This document shows, piece by piece, positions 44,074 through 53,255 of a stretch of 64,000 bases of DNA (positions are counted from its first letter, which is position 1; every line of letters starts with the position of its first letter). The stretch is taken from positions 173,225 to 237,224 of the forward strand of contig UCEY01000031.1 in the NCBI GenBank assembly GCA_900471605.1. The letters run 5' to 3'. The stretch is from Hyphomicrobiales bacterium (GTDB taxonomy: Bacteria > Pseudomonadota > Alphaproteobacteria > Rhizobiales > Rhizobiaceae). The notes beneath the pieces are model-generated. The model was not told the origin of the DNA and made no database searches. It was given only the letters and a program-made list of their open reading frames with translations. Position numbers and translations under genes: made by a program.

Positions 44074-44158
44074 TGGACCGGCAGTCGAATGGCCCGATCC
44101 ATCCGCCGATCCCGTCAAATCGATTCCTCTCGCACCCGCGATACGCTAGAAGCGCTCC

Positions 44159-45991
44159 ATGACCAGAATTTTCTCCGCGTTGTCGTCCACGGCGGAAACG
44201 GTTGATCCCGTCCCGCGCGCATTCCTCGGCGTCGAACGTTCGGCGGGCGACCAGCGCTGGGTGTCGCGTCTCGACCAGGCGGCGCAGAACCGGGCGCTGG
44301 CGATCGCGCAGGTCCACGGAATTCCCGATCTCGTCGCCCGTGTGCTTGCCGGCCGCGGCGTGACACTGGACGATGCCCCCGCCTTCCTCGACCCGACCAT
44401 CCGCTCGCTGATGCCGGATCCCTACACGCTCACCGATTGCGAAAAGGCGGTGAACCGGCTGGCTGAGGCGATCGCCGGACGGGAGAAGGTGGCGATCTTC
44501 GGCGATTACGACGTGGACGGCGCGTCCTCTTCGGCGCTGCTTTACCGGTTCCTCCGTCATTTCGGCGTCGAGGCGGAAATCTACATCCCCGACCGCATCT
44601 TCGAAGGTTACGGACCCAACCCGACGGCCATCCGCCAGCTGATCGCCAATGGCGCCAGCCTCATCGTCACCGTCGACTGCGGCTCGACCAGCCATGATGC
44701 GCTCGCCGCCGCCCGCGAAGAAGGCTGCGATGTCGTGGTCATCGACCACCACCAGCTCGGCCACGAACTGCCGCCATGCCTGGCGCTCGTCAATCCTAAC
44801 CGCGAGGACGACCTTTCGGGCCAGGGCCATCTTTGCGCTGCCGGTGTCGTCTTCCTCGTTCTGGTCGCGGCCGCGCGGCATCTGCGCGAAATCGGCGACC
44901 CGCGGGCGAGATCGCTCGACCTGCTTGCCTGGCTCGACATCGTGGCGCTGGCGACCGTCTGCGACGTGGTGCCGTTGAAGGGCCTCAATCGCGCCTATGT
45001 GGTCAAGGGCCTCATCGCGGCCCGCCACATGGGCAATGCAGGGCTTGCGGCGCTGTTTCGCAAGGCGGGGTTGGGCGGCCCGGTGACGCCCTATCATTTC
45101 GGCTTCCTGATCGGTCCGCGCATCAATGCCGGCGGGCGAATCGGCGATGCGGCGCTCGGCAGCCGCCTGCTGACCCTCGAGGACCCGATCGAGGCGGAGG
45201 TGATCGCCGGTCGGCTGGACGAGCTCAACCGCGAGCGCCAGGCCATGGAGGCCGCCATGCTCGCCGAGGCGGAAGCCGAGGTACTGGCCGAATATGGCAA
45301 CGGCGAGGGGGCAAACGTCATCGTCACGGCGCGCGACAAGTGGCATCCGGGCATTGTCGGGCTGATCGCCGCGCGGCTGAAGGAGAAATTCAAGCGGCCG
45401 GCTTTCGCGATCGCCTTCGATCCGTCCGGCAAGGGCACGGGCTCCGGCCGCTCGATCAACGGTTTCGACATGGGCCGCATGGTCCGGGAGGCTGTCGACG
45501 CAGGCCTGCTGATCAAGGGCGGTGGCCATGCCATGGCGGCGGGGCTGACGGTCGAGCGCAGCAATCTCGGTCGCCTGCGCGCATTTTTCGAGGAGATGGC
45601 GGGCGAGGGCGTGCCGGCGCTGGTCGCCAATCACGTGCTGAAGATCGACGGCGCGCTTTCGGCCTCCGGTGCAACGCTCGAACTCTTCGACCAGCTCGAA
45701 CAGGCTGGCCCCTATGGCTCGGGCCATTCGCAGCCGGTCTTTGCCATCCCCGCCCACCGCCTGAAGGATGCCCGCCTCGTCGGCACGGCGCATATCAAGG
45801 TGACGCTGGAGGCAGCCGACGGCTCGCGTCTCGAAGGCATCGCCTTCCGGGCGGCGGAGACGCCGCTTGGGAACATGCTGCTGAATTCGAGGGGTGCCCA
45901 GATCCACGCCGCCGGCTGTCTCAGCGCCGATCAATGGCAGGGCACGCGCCGGATGCAGCTTCGCCTGCTCGACGCGGTGAAGGCGCCGTAG
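44159..45991 (+). CDS. recJ: Single-strand DNA exonuclease RecJ
   Basis: RecJ digests single-stranded DNA 5' to 3' in recombination and mismatch repair. The 610-residue protein shows the DHH motifs FGDYDVDGASS, VDCGSTSHDA and VIDHHQLG, then ATVCDVVPL, and the C-terminal DHHA1 segment IKGGGHAMAAGLT. An OB-type end follows. The ribosome-binding site before ATG 44159 is weak. Confidence 0.95.
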   Translation: MTRIFSALSSTAETVDPVPRAFLGVERSAGDQRWVSRLDQAAQNRALAIAQVHGIPDLVARVLAGRGVTLDDAPAFLDPTIRSLMPDPYTLTDCEKAVNRLAEAIAGREKVAIFGDYDVDGASSSALLYRFLRHFGVEAEIYIPDRIFEGYGPNPTAIRQLIANGASLIVTVDCGSTSHDALAAAREEGCDVVVIDHHQLGHELPPCLALVNPNREDDLSGQGHLCAAGVVFLVLVAAARHLREIGDPRARSLDLLAWLDIVALATVCDVVPLKGLNRAYVVKGLIAARHMGNAGLAALFRKAGLGGPVTPYHFGFLIGPRINAGGRIGDAALGSRLLTLEDPIEAEVIAGRLDELNRERQAMEAAMLAEAEAEVLAEYGNGEGANVIVTARDKWHPGIVGLIAARLKEKFKRPAFAIAFDPSGKGTGSGRSINGFDMGRMVREAVDAGLLIKGGGHAMAAGLTVERSNLGRLRAFFEEMAGEGVPALVANHVLKIDGALSASGATLELFDQLEQAGPYGSGHSQPVFAIPAHRLKDARLVGTAHIKVTLEAADGSRLEGIAFRAAETPLGNMLLNSRGAQIHAAGCLSADQWQGTRRMQLRLLDAVKAP

Positions 45992-46028
45992 GAAGTACTC
46001 AATTTTTTGGGAAGGGATCCGCTTTCGC

Positions 46029-46130
46029 GGAGAGAGAAGTGGCACGCCCTAGGGGAGTCGAACCCCTCTTCCCAGAATGAAAATCTGGTGTCCTAACCGA
46101 TAGACGAAGGGCGCGTGCGCTTCGTGGTGG
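46029..46130. repeat. Direct repeat A: tRNA-Glu plus flanks, left copy
   Basis: Identity with the right copy (47788-47888) covers GGAGAGAGAAG before the tRNA 3' end, all of the tRNA, and, with one substitution, TGCGCTTCGTGG upstream of the tRNA 5' end; weaker similarity (CTTATAG, TCCCGCAAGCGC) continues about 50 bases further. Confidence 0.8.
46040..46114 (-). tRNA. tRNA-Glu (anticodon TTC), copy 1
   Basis: A 75-base tRNA with CCA encoded. On the minus strand the anticodon arm is CCAGA-TTTTCAT-TCTGG (TTC), and the T-arm contains GGGGTTCGACTCCCC. The acceptor GCGCCCT pairs with AGGGCGT, giving a G1-U72 wobble. It is identical to copy 2 at 47799. Confidence 0.95.
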
Positions 46131-46356
46131 CGCCCTTATAGTCAGGGTGTTTGTATCCCGCAAGCGCAAAGTTCAGTTTTTCTGCGGATGCGAATAGAAA
46201 AAATTCAGGCGCCGCAGCCCGCTTTGCCAGAGGTCGATATCGAAGCGAAAACAACGCCTTGAGCGAGGCAGAATCGGCGTGTCCCCGGGTTGCGCCGGGA
46301 GATGGCGTTTCAATGGCTTCAAACCAACCCGTTTCTCAGGCTGCCATGGCCCGATT

Positions 46357-47484
46357 CTACCCTGCCGTTGGCAATGGTCGCGCCTGACGGGCGGCGTAGG
46401 CGGAGAGAAGCGCCTTGCGGGCAGGTTTTTCGATCAGCTGGAAGGTGAAATGTGAAATGACGAGGATGGCGGCAATCCCCCCGGCTATGACGATAGCCCG
46501 GGTTACCACCGGATCGGCACCAAGCACCTTGAGCAGGCGCGGTATGACGAAATGCCAGCCTGCCAGCACCCAGAAATGATTGAGGTAGATCGAATAGGAA
46601 ATGTCGCCGAGCCAGGGCAGGGGTTTCAGCTTCAGGATCGTTGCGAGCCAGCCCCGGTCCGGCCAGGTGGCGGCAACGAGAAGGAAGAAGCCGGCAACGG
46701 CGAAGACATCGTTGAAGCCCCCGATCATCGTGCCGAGCGCAATGGTGGCTCCGACCGCCTGCACGGCGCCGAGAGTTCGGTTGTCCTGCGCCGCGATCCG
46801 TTCCCGGACGGCGTAGAGGATCATGCCGAGGCCGAAGCCCGACAGGCAGCGCAGCAGCGCCGTGCGGCTCACGATGTCGAGAATGCCGGTGGTGGAGGCG
46901 ACCCAGAGATAGAAGAGCAATGCGCCAAGCGCGATCAGCGCGAGACTTGGCCGGCGCCAGCGCGCGACTGCGACTGCCAGGAACGGAAAGACCAGATACG
47001 CGACCATCTCGGCGCTGATCGACCAACTCGGAACGTTCCACGCGATGACGCCGGTGAGGCCCCAGGCGTTGAGCAGGAACAACTGCTCGAAAAAGGCGGC
47101 GATATTCAGCGGCGAGGCGAAATCGGGATTGTATCCGCCAATGCCGGTGAAACGCCCCAGCGTGTTTTCCACGCCAAGAACGATCAGCAGCAGGAACAGC
47201 GTGACCACATGAAGGGGTAGGATGCGGGCGATGCGGTTGATATAGAAGTAGTTGATCTTGAAATATTTATTCCGGCCTGGCTCGCTGGCCCCGGTCGAAT
47301 AGCTGATGATGAAGCCGGATAGAATGAAGAACAGATCGACCCATAGATAGCCCCTGGTGAAAAAGGGCGTTGCGGTTTCCCAGGAGAAGCGGAACGGTGC
47401 GCCGAACTGGAGATGATAGACCACCACCAGCAACGCGGCGATGCCTCGGATCGAGGTGTGCGAAATGATCTGTCCCTGCGGCAT
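46357..47484 (-). CDS. Acyltransferase family 3 membrane protein (copy between tRNA-Glu genes)
   Basis: A 375-residue integral membrane protein of the acyltransferase 3 (OafA/NodX-like) family, with about ten helices. The N-terminal IRGIAALLVVVYHLQFG holds the catalytic-type histidine, and WVDLFFILSGFIISY, RIARILPLH and the C-terminal PLPWLGDISYSIYLNHFW are typical. Such enzymes O-acylate surface sugars such as lipopolysaccharide, exopolysaccharide or glycans. It lies alone between two tRNA-Glu copies. Confidence 0.9.
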   Translation of the reverse strand: MPQGQIISHTSIRGIAALLVVVYHLQFGAPFRFSWETATPFFTRGYLWVDLFFILSGFIISYSTGASEPGRNKYFKINYFYINRIARILPLHVVTLFLLLIVLGVENTLGRFTGIGGYNPDFASPLNIAAFFEQLFLLNAWGLTGVIAWNVPSWSISAEMVAYLVFPFLAVAVARWRRPSLALIALGALLFYLWVASTTGILDIVSRTALLRCLSGFGLGMILYAVRERIAAQDNRTLGAVQAVGATIALGTMIGGFNDVFAVAGFFLLVAATWPDRGWLATILKLKPLPWLGDISYSIYLNHFWVLAGWHFVIPRLLKVLGADPVVTRAIVIAGGIAAILVISHFTFQLIEKPARKALLSAYAARQARPLPTAG

Positions 47485-47798
47485 TGCAAAGCTCTCGCGC
47501 CCGATCTGTCCCAGGGCTGGTGGGGTTTATCGTGAATCGATGACGGCGGCGCTGTAGATCAAGATTTTGAAGCTCGGTTCGGTTTTGCAGGCGCAGAAGA
47601 CGATGCGCCCGGAATATCGGATTTACGGAAGACGTTTTCGGTCACGTGTCGTTATCCATCCATCCCTGCGTGATCGCGCAAAGTATACAGTCCCGCGAAA
47701 TCCCGTAAATACGAGCGCAATCAAGCAATTGGCTGATCACCGCGCAGCAAAAGCGCTCCGAAACTCATCATATTCGAACATGAATGGGGAGAGAGAAG
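47485..47798. other. 314-bp region between the acyltransferase and tRNA-Glu copy 2
   Basis: No gene that I accept. The composition is more AT-rich than the surrounding genes. A short frame reaching into the tRNA is an artefact of the tRNA sequence. Confidence 0.6.
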
Positions 47799-47888
47799 TG
47801 GCACGCCCTAGGGGAGTCGAACCCCTCTTCCCAGAATGAAAATCTGGTGTCCTAACCGATAGACGAAGGGCGCCTGCGCTTCGTGGCG
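47788..47888. repeat. Direct repeat A: tRNA-Glu plus flanks, right copy
   Basis: See left copy at 46029. The two copies are in the same orientation, about 1.76 kb apart, and bracket the acyltransferase gene. Confidence 0.8.
47799..47873 (-). tRNA. tRNA-Glu (anticodon TTC), copy 2
   Basis: Identical over all 75 bases to copy 1 at 46040, including the TTC anticodon, the G1-U72 pair and encoded CCA. Confidence 0.95.
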
Positions 47889-47994
47889 CTCTTATAGAGA
47901 GGGGATTTCTTTCCCGCAAGCGCCAAAGCGATCTTTTTTACAAAAAAATGACGGGCGTCGCGACGCTGGTTGTTTTAACGAAAATTGCGTCGAA

Positions 47995-48534
47995 TCAGCA
48001 GCTTAAAGGATGGCCCTGTGCGTCGGCGCCGCAGGCTGCCGCGGGCGAGGGCTGCGGGGCGCTGTAAACGCTGGCGGTGGTGGCGTTGAAATTCCGCCTC
48101 GGCAGATCGGCTGGAACAGGACCATTGCCGGAGGATGCGGCGGCGGCCATCGGCGGGCTCGACGAAAAGATCGTGCCGCTATCGGCACGAACGCCGGTCG
48201 GTTGCGTCGCAAGACCGGCAATCGAGGCCTGCTGCGGCTGGGCGGGCGCGGGAGGGAAGGTGTTTTCGGGCGTGGGAACCGCCGCCGACGCGGCCGATGC
48301 CTGAGCCTGCTGCGCCGGGGCCTTGGAGGTCGAGGGGTCGGCATGACGGTTGGAGGCGGTGGTGCCCTTGGCCGGGATTCCCCTGGCGCTCGCCGGCACC
48401 GTGGTCCGCGGCGCGGGCGTCGTGGCGTCGGCGGTCTTTTTCGTTGTGGTGCAGCCGCCGAGCGTCAGCGCGGAAAGACAGACGATCGCCAGCGTCATGC
48501 GGACATTCGAACGAAGGAAAAGTGTTTTCGGCAA
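47995..48534 (-). CDS. Low-complexity predicted lipoprotein
   Basis: A 179-residue protein with a signal peptide and lipobox LGGC at about residues 25-28. The rest is a disordered A/P/T/S/Q-rich chain without a folded domain I can name; the very end has two cysteines (AACGADAQGHPLSC). The frame is supported by strong third-position GC and the signal. The function is unknown; it may be a surface or cell-wall-spanning lipoprotein. Confidence 0.7.
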   Translation of the reverse strand: MPKTLFLRSNVRMTLAIVCLSALTLGGCTTTKKTADATTPAPRTTVPASARGIPAKGTTASNRHADPSTSKAPAQQAQASAASAAVPTPENTFPPAPAQPQQASIAGLATQPTGVRADSGTIFSSSPPMAAAASSGNGPVPADLPRRNFNATTASVYSAPQPSPAAACGADAQGHPLSC

Positions 48535-48718
48535 GGTATGCCCCGTCAGCTCGTCTCGCGGGCGTCATGCCGCGAATCATCGTCTCCGAGCATCACGCGG
48601 AAGAGCGTCGTGGACAAGCCGCCTGGGCCCGGCCGGCCGTGGCGAGGTTAGCCTGGCGCAAGCTTGCGGGAAGGGACGCGGCGGTTCGGTAAAAGGAGAG
48701 CCGCCGCGTTGAAAAATC

Positions 48719-49159
48719 CTACCAGCTGCCGATATTCGGTGCAGAAGCCCAGGGTTCGGCGACGGGCAGGTTGTCGCCCTTCTGGAGGAGCTCGATCGAA
48801 ATGCCGTCCGGCGAGCGGACGAAAGCCATCCGGCCTTCGCGCGGCGGACGATTGATGGTGATGCCGTTGTCCGAAAGGTGCTGGCAGAAATCGTAGATGT
48901 TATCGACCTCATAGGCGAGATGACCAAAGTTGCGGCCGCCGGTATAATCTTCCGTGTCCCAATTGTAGGTCAGCTCGACGCAGGGCGCGAGGTTGTCCTT
49001 GGCATTGCCGAGATCGTCAGGAGCGGCGAGAAAGACGAGCGTGAAGCGCCCCTTGTCGTTTTCGATGCGGCGGACCTCCTTGAGGCCGAAAACGGTGGTG
49101 TAGAAATGAAGCGAAGCGTCCAGGTCTTTCACCCGGACCATGGTATGAAGATAACGCAT
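48719..49159 (-). CDS. gloA: Lactoylglutathione lyase (glyoxalase I)
   Basis: GloA converts the methylglyoxal-glutathione adduct to lactoylglutathione. The 146-residue VOC protein has metal ligands as expected: His in MRYLHTMVRV, Glu in CVELTYNWD, His in FGHLAYEVD and Glu in SIELLQKG. The motif NWDTEDYTGG region matches the enzyme. GGAGGGAGA precedes ATG 49159. The neighbouring lipoprotein and cold-shock genes show no functional link. Confidence 0.95.
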   Translation of the reverse strand: MRYLHTMVRVKDLDASLHFYTTVFGLKEVRRIENDKGRFTLVFLAAPDDLGNAKDNLAPCVELTYNWDTEDYTGGRNFGHLAYEVDNIYDFCQHLSDNGITINRPPREGRMAFVRSPDGISIELLQKGDNLPVAEPWASAPNIGSW

Positions 49160-49382
49160 TATGATGTCTCCCTCCGACAAAAGCAGTCGCCGATAAGCCC
49201 CGCAGGGGCCCCGTGCCGGATATGGCGCAGGCGCCAGCCTGGAGCAAGCCACTCTAGATAGAGATGGAGGTGGATAAAGCCAAGGCAGGGACTTGCGCTG
49301 CATGGTTAGCAAGATGTTAATCTATCCTCTAAGAATCAGTTGATCGTCACGTCGTAACGCGTAATCGAGGGGCCGACAGGAT

Positions 49383-49961
49383 ATGGCAGACAGAATGTCA
49401 TCGAAGGACGTTGGCAGTTTCGAAGAGCTCCCGGGCGAGCCGGTCGAGCTGATCGAAATCACTGGCGTCGTCAAATGGTTCGATGTGGCGAAAGGGTTCG
49501 GCTTCATTGTTCCCGACAACGGCATGCAGGATGTGCTTCTGCACGTGACCTGCCTTCGCCGCGACGGATACCAGACCATTCTGGAAGGGACGCGCATCGT
49601 CGCGATGATCCAGAAGCGGGATCGCGGCTACCAGGCGTTCCGCATACTCTCCATGGACCAGTCGACCGCGGTTCACCCGTCGCAGCTGCCCCCGGTGCGC
49701 ACCCATGTGCAGGTGACGGCAACCAGCGGCCTTGAGCGTGCGCTGGTGAAATGGTTCAACCGCACCAAGGGGTTCGGCTTCCTGACGCGCGGCGAGGGGA
49801 CCGAGGACATTTTCGTCCATATGGAAACGCTTCGCCGCTTCGGCCTCACCGAGCTGCGGCCGGGCCAAGTCGTGCTGGTGCGGTTCGGGCCCGGGGACAA
49901 GGGCCTGATGGCGGCGGAAATCCATCCCGACAATCCCAATCCCGTGAGCCGGTCGCACTGA
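49383..49961 (+). CDS. Protein with two cold-shock domains
   Basis: A 192-residue RNA/DNA-binding protein with two cold-shock domains. Domain 1 (residues about 27-92) has VKWFDVAKGFGFI and DVLLHV; domain 2 (about 118-184) has VKWFNRTKGFGFL and DIFVHM, the RNP1 and RNP2 motifs. Double-CSD proteins are common in alphaproteobacteria and act in growth-phase or stress control of RNA. It overlaps the DUF192 gene by one base (TGATG), so the two are translated together. Confidence 0.92.
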   Translation: MADRMSSKDVGSFEELPGEPVELIEITGVVKWFDVAKGFGFIVPDNGMQDVLLHVTCLRRDGYQTILEGTRIVAMIQKRDRGYQAFRILSMDQSTAVHPSQLPPVRTHVQVTATSGLERALVKWFNRTKGFGFLTRGEGTEDIFVHMETLRRFGLTELRPGQVVLVRFGPGDKGLMAAEIHPDNPNPVSRSH

Positions 49962-50440
49962 TGCGTATCTCGTTTCCGTCCTTCATCAAAAGCGCCCTTG
50001 CGGCGCTTTTTCTCATCCTGGCCGGCAGTGCGGTTGCGCAGGAAATCACGTTCCCGCGCGACGAGCTGTCGATCAGGACCGCCGCCGGCCAGACCTACAA
50101 GTTCTCGGTCGAGCTTGCTTTCACCGACGCGCAACGCGAGCGGGGGCTGATGTACCGCAAGGTCATGGCGCCGGATGCCGGCATGCTCTTCGATTTCGGC
50201 ATGCCGCGACCGGTCTCCATGTGGATGGAGAACACTATCCTGCCGCTCGACATGCTGTTCATCCAGGGCGACGGCACGATCTCGCATATCCGCGAAAACG
50301 CGGTGCCCTATGCACGCGACATCATCGATTCGCACGGACCGGTGAAATTCGTGCTGGAGCTCAATGCCGGCCGCTCGAAATCGCTTGGGCTCAAGGTGGG
50401 CGACAAGGTGATCAGCAAGCGTATCGGCAATCAGTGGTGA
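49961..50440 (+). CDS. DUF192 secreted protein
   Basis: A 159-residue protein with a signal peptide ending at GSAVAQ (about residue 27) and a DUF192 domain: FSVELAFTDAQRERGLMYRKVM, then MLFDFGMPRPVSMWMENTILPLDMLFI (shown in part), typical of the family. The role is unknown; DUF192 proteins are often exported and stand next to cold-shock genes in this group, as here. Confidence 0.9.
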   Translation: MRISFPSFIKSALAALFLILAGSAVAQEITFPRDELSIRTAAGQTYKFSVELAFTDAQRERGLMYRKVMAPDAGMLFDFGMPRPVSMWMENTILPLDMLFIQGDGTISHIRENAVPYARDIIDSHGPVKFVLELNAGRSKSLGLKVGDKVISKRIGNQW

Positions 50441-50543
50441 TCTCTTGCGGTTATCCTCGGCCTGTTTGCTTTAGCTTCACCGAGGTTCCATTTTGCTGTT
50501 GCGGCACAAGGGGGAACCGTGTATCTCGCAACCAACGTAGGAA

Positions 50544-50620
<77 letters not shown>

Positions 50621-50671
50621 CGCTTTCAGGTGAGGCTTCTCATCCGTTCCATTCCATGGAGCGTTACAGGA

Positions 50672-50977
50672 ATGGCCGCCAAGATCTATCGTCCCGCAAA
50701 GACCGCCATGCAGTCCGGCAAGGCCAAGACCCACTTGTGGGTGCTGGAGTTCGACCAGGAACAGCCGCGCCGCATCGATCCGATCCTTGGCTACACATCT
50801 TCAGGCGACATGAAGCAGCAGCTTCGGCTCACCTTCGAGAGCCAGGAGCAGGCGGAAGCCTATGCCAAGCGCGAAGGCATCGAATACCGCGTCATCCAGC
50901 CGAAGGATCCGAATCGCCAGATCGTATCCTACACCGACAATTTCCGCTTCAACCGTACTCAGCCCTGGACGCATTGA
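50672..50977 (+). CDS. NDUFS4-like complex I accessory subunit
   Basis: A 101-residue protein of the ETC complex I NDUFS4 family, present in alphaproteobacteria and mitochondria. Recognised by AKIYRPAKTAMQSGKAKTHLW, DPILGYTSSGDMKQQLRLTF, split here, and the end KSYTDNFRFNRTQPWTH-like SYTDNFRFNRTQPWTH. It stabilises the NADH-binding module of complex I in mitochondria; the nuo genes are not in this window. It lies between tRNA-Pro and tRNA-Arg. Confidence 0.92.
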   Translation: MAAKIYRPAKTAMQSGKAKTHLWVLEFDQEQPRRIDPILGYTSSGDMKQQLRLTFESQEQAEAYAKREGIEYRVIQPKDPNRQIVSYTDNFRFNRTQPWTH

Positions 50978-51018
50978 CGTTCCGCCGCCCGGGTCCTCCG
51001 GGCGCCGCAGCCGAGATC

Positions 51019-51095
51019 GGCCCCTTAGCTCAACTGGATAGAGCAGCTGCCTTCTAAGCAGCAGGTCGCAGGTTCGAGTCCTGCAGGGGTCGCCA
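51019..51095 (+). tRNA. tRNA-Arg (anticodon TCT)
   Basis: A 77-base tRNA. The acceptor GGCCCCT pairs with AGGGGTC (one G-U), the anticodon arm is GCTGC-CTTCTAA-GCAGC with TCT, and the T-arm has CAGGTTCGAGTCCTG. CCA is encoded. Foreign-looking genes begin just after it. Confidence 0.95.
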
Positions 51096-51357
51096 CGGTT
51101 TTATATGGCCTACCATGTCAGTTTCGCCGTTCATGAAGCGAAATCCGCCTGAGGAAGCTCAAGGCCGATGATGGCAGGGGGCGAACGCCTTATGGAAACC
51201 TGCTGCATAAGTCCGTGCTTTTTTGAAAAGGCGTTTGAGCCCGTCAGGCATTCCATAGATGTTTTGGCGATCTCAAAAAAACAGCGAGCTCATAAGCTTC
51301 CTCACCCTTTGGAGGATGGTCGCGATTACTGCTACGCCTGAAGAAGTTCATGCTCGC

Positions 51358-52311
51358 TTAAGTCGTGGGAACGATCACCGTTCTGCCCAGGTTCCTGGAC
51401 AGGTTGTGCGCCGGCTTCTCCACATATCGATAAAAGGGATAGACGATCAAAAGTGACAGACCGCAAACGAGCAGCGGATAGTGAATGCCGCGATGCTCGA
51501 GCTCAAAAGCGGCGATGGCATGTATGAGATATATGGAGAAGCAAGCCTTCCCGATCTTCTCCATTGTCGGGCTGGCATGACCACGTTCGGCATTGACCGC
51601 CTCTGCCAGGACCCAGCCGCAAGCTAAAACTGCGAACGGCGTCATGGTCAGGTAATATCCGACCGGCGTATTGATCGTCGCCCAATTCAGCGCGGATGCA
51701 GCAAGGGCAGTGGCACCTCTCCAAAGCCAGACATTCCCGATAGCGAACCCGCGCCTGTAATGCTCAGCCATGAAACACCCCATTAACCACGCCGGCAAAG
51801 CCACAAGCCAGTTCAAGCCGGCGCCGTAGATGTGTGCGTTTCCATATTCGTCGGAACCCAATGTCAGCACGATCCCGTAGGAGATGACTATCGAGATCAG
51901 GATCATGACTGGCCAGCCGATCTTCCGCGAGATTGGCAGGATGATTGGGTAAAGCGAGTAGTAGATAATCTCGCAAACCACCGACCACAGAATATAGCCA
52001 TCGACGGGGTTGTACGCACGGATACCGGCCAGCTGCGCCCAGACGAACGCTATTACCGCGGGGATCAATATCCGTGTGTATCGCTTCTTCAGAAAGAGAG
52101 CGGCAGATAGCTTCGCGTCCCGGAACGGGAAGTGAATGCAGAATCCTGAGATGACGAAAAATGCGATGACTGCGGGATGACCAGTGAAGGCGAACTTGGT
52201 CAGCCCGGGCATGCTGGGTGACAGCAAATGGGCAAACACGACCGATAGCGCCGCAAGTGCCCTAGCGGTGTCGATGCCAGAAATATACAGACGTTCTTGA
52301 TTGGCCAGCAT
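51358..52311 (-). CDS. Acyltransferase family 3 membrane protein (copy after tRNA-Arg)
   Basis: A 317-residue integral membrane protein of acyltransferase family 3 with about nine helices: the N-terminal DTARALAALSVVFAHLLSP bears the histidine, followed by VIAFFVISGFCIHF and RYTRILIPAVIAF; the end is YRYVEKPAHNL. It is shorter than, and only distantly similar to, the acyltransferase at 46357. The GC content looks lower than in core genes. With the adjacent FkbM methyltransferase it may decorate a surface glycan. Confidence 0.88.
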   Translation of the reverse strand: MLANQERLYISGIDTARALAALSVVFAHLLSPSMPGLTKFAFTGHPAVIAFFVISGFCIHFPFRDAKLSAALFLKKRYTRILIPAVIAFVWAQLAGIRAYNPVDGYILWSVVCEIIYYSLYPIILPISRKIGWPVMILISIVISYGIVLTLGSDEYGNAHIYGAGLNWLVALPAWLMGCFMAEHYRRGFAIGNVWLWRGATALAASALNWATINTPVGYYLTMTPFAVLACGWVLAEAVNAERGHASPTMEKIGKACFSIYLIHAIAAFELEHRGIHYPLLVCGLSLLIVYPFYRYVEKPAHNLSRNLGRTVIVPTT

Positions 52312-52391
52312 GACGCCGTCCCTAGCAGAAGTTCTCCCTTAAGGGAACGAACAACTCGGCGAATAGCCCGTACCCCTTGCAGCGGAGTGGC

Positions 52392-53255
52392 CTAGCCTTC
52401 GCGGTTGTAGGTGTTGCCCAGAAGACTTCTATATTCGGCAATGGCCCTGACAGTGAGATGTTCGTTTTCGGGCGTCGCCGCCAGGATATCCGTGTAGAAA
52501 ATGGTCTGAGGTGCCTTCATGACCATCATAGCATACACATAGCTGTTGATCTGTTTAAGCGTGTCGAACCCAACGCCGGTCAAAATTGGGAAGCCGAAGT
52601 TGTCGAAGATCCAAATCTTCTCGTATCCGAGAGAGGCAAGAAAACTATAACCGCTCTCCAACTCATCAAGCTGGTCCTTGGACTGGAACTCATTTTCCCA
52701 AAACACAAGGGGACGAGAAGCTTTCAGCATTTCGGGCGCGGACTTGAGAATGTCGGCATCATACCCGTCGGTGTCTGTTTTCAGCAGGGAAACAGCGCCT
52801 GGCGAGTGCGTTTTAAGTACTTCGTCCAGAGTTATGGTTGAAGAGTTGCCGCTTTCGTTCCTTCTTGCCGTGGTACCATCCTGGATGAGGTTCCCTCCGA
52901 TACTGCCGGTGCCTACCAGCGCCTGAACGGGCGTAACCTGTCCTTTGAGTGGCTGAATGTTCTGCTGCAGCAGAGAGTAGAATTCTGGATCACCTTCTAC
53001 GGAGAGGATGGGGTTCCTGCAATTTTGCGCAAGAGCGACAGCAGTGTCTCCGACATTCGCACCAACATCGACGATCCATGATCCGTCGTCCGGTAACACA
53101 CCCGCCAAAATCGGCAGAAAACGGTCGTAGAGAGCGTGCTTGGATTGATATCTCGGAAGCTGGTGATCTGGCGTTAGAAGTATCTCGACGCCGCCTACCG
53201 TGTGTTTGCGAAGTTCAGGTTGCCGCCGCGACTTAAATTTCTTGAATCCAAACAT
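52392..53255 (-). CDS. FkbM family methyltransferase
   Basis: A 287-residue protein with an FkbM-type SAM-dependent methyltransferase domain. The SAM motif is WIVDVGANVGDTAVALAQ, followed by LSVEGDPEFYSLLQQN and LLKTDTDGYDADILKSA, the classic FkbM metal/substrate acidic region. FkbM enzymes O-methylate sugars or small molecules. GGAGGGAG precedes the ATG. It is 80 bases upstream of the acyltransferase in the same direction, probably one operon of surface-glycan genes. Confidence 0.88.
   Translation of the reverse strand: MFGFKKFKSRRQPELRKHTVGGVEILLTPDHQLPRYQSKHALYDRFLPILAGVLPDDGSWIVDVGANVGDTAVALAQNCRNPILSVEGDPEFYSLLQQNIQPLKGQVTPVQALVGTGSIGGNLIQDGTTARRNESGNSSTITLDEVLKTHSPGAVSLLKTDTDGYDADILKSAPEMLKASRPLVFWENEFQSKDQLDELESGYSFLASLGYEKIWIFDNFGFPILTGVGFDTLKQINSYVYAMMVMKAPQTIFYTDILAATPENEHLTVRAIAEYRSLLGNTYNREG

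Larger units (their letters stand above)
43673..44158. other. 486-bp region between hom and recJ
   Basis: It begins with a long imperfect hairpin (43682-43738), contains one doubtful 76-codon frame (43843-44073) and no other gene. I remember glpX lying between hom and recJ in several Rhizobiaceae; no part of it can be seen here. Confidence 0.5.

Noticed and set aside
47567..47839. A 90-codon frame running into tRNA-Glu copy 2
   Set aside because: Its end is the tRNA sequence read as protein, and the same peptide end occurs at tRNA-Glu copy 1.
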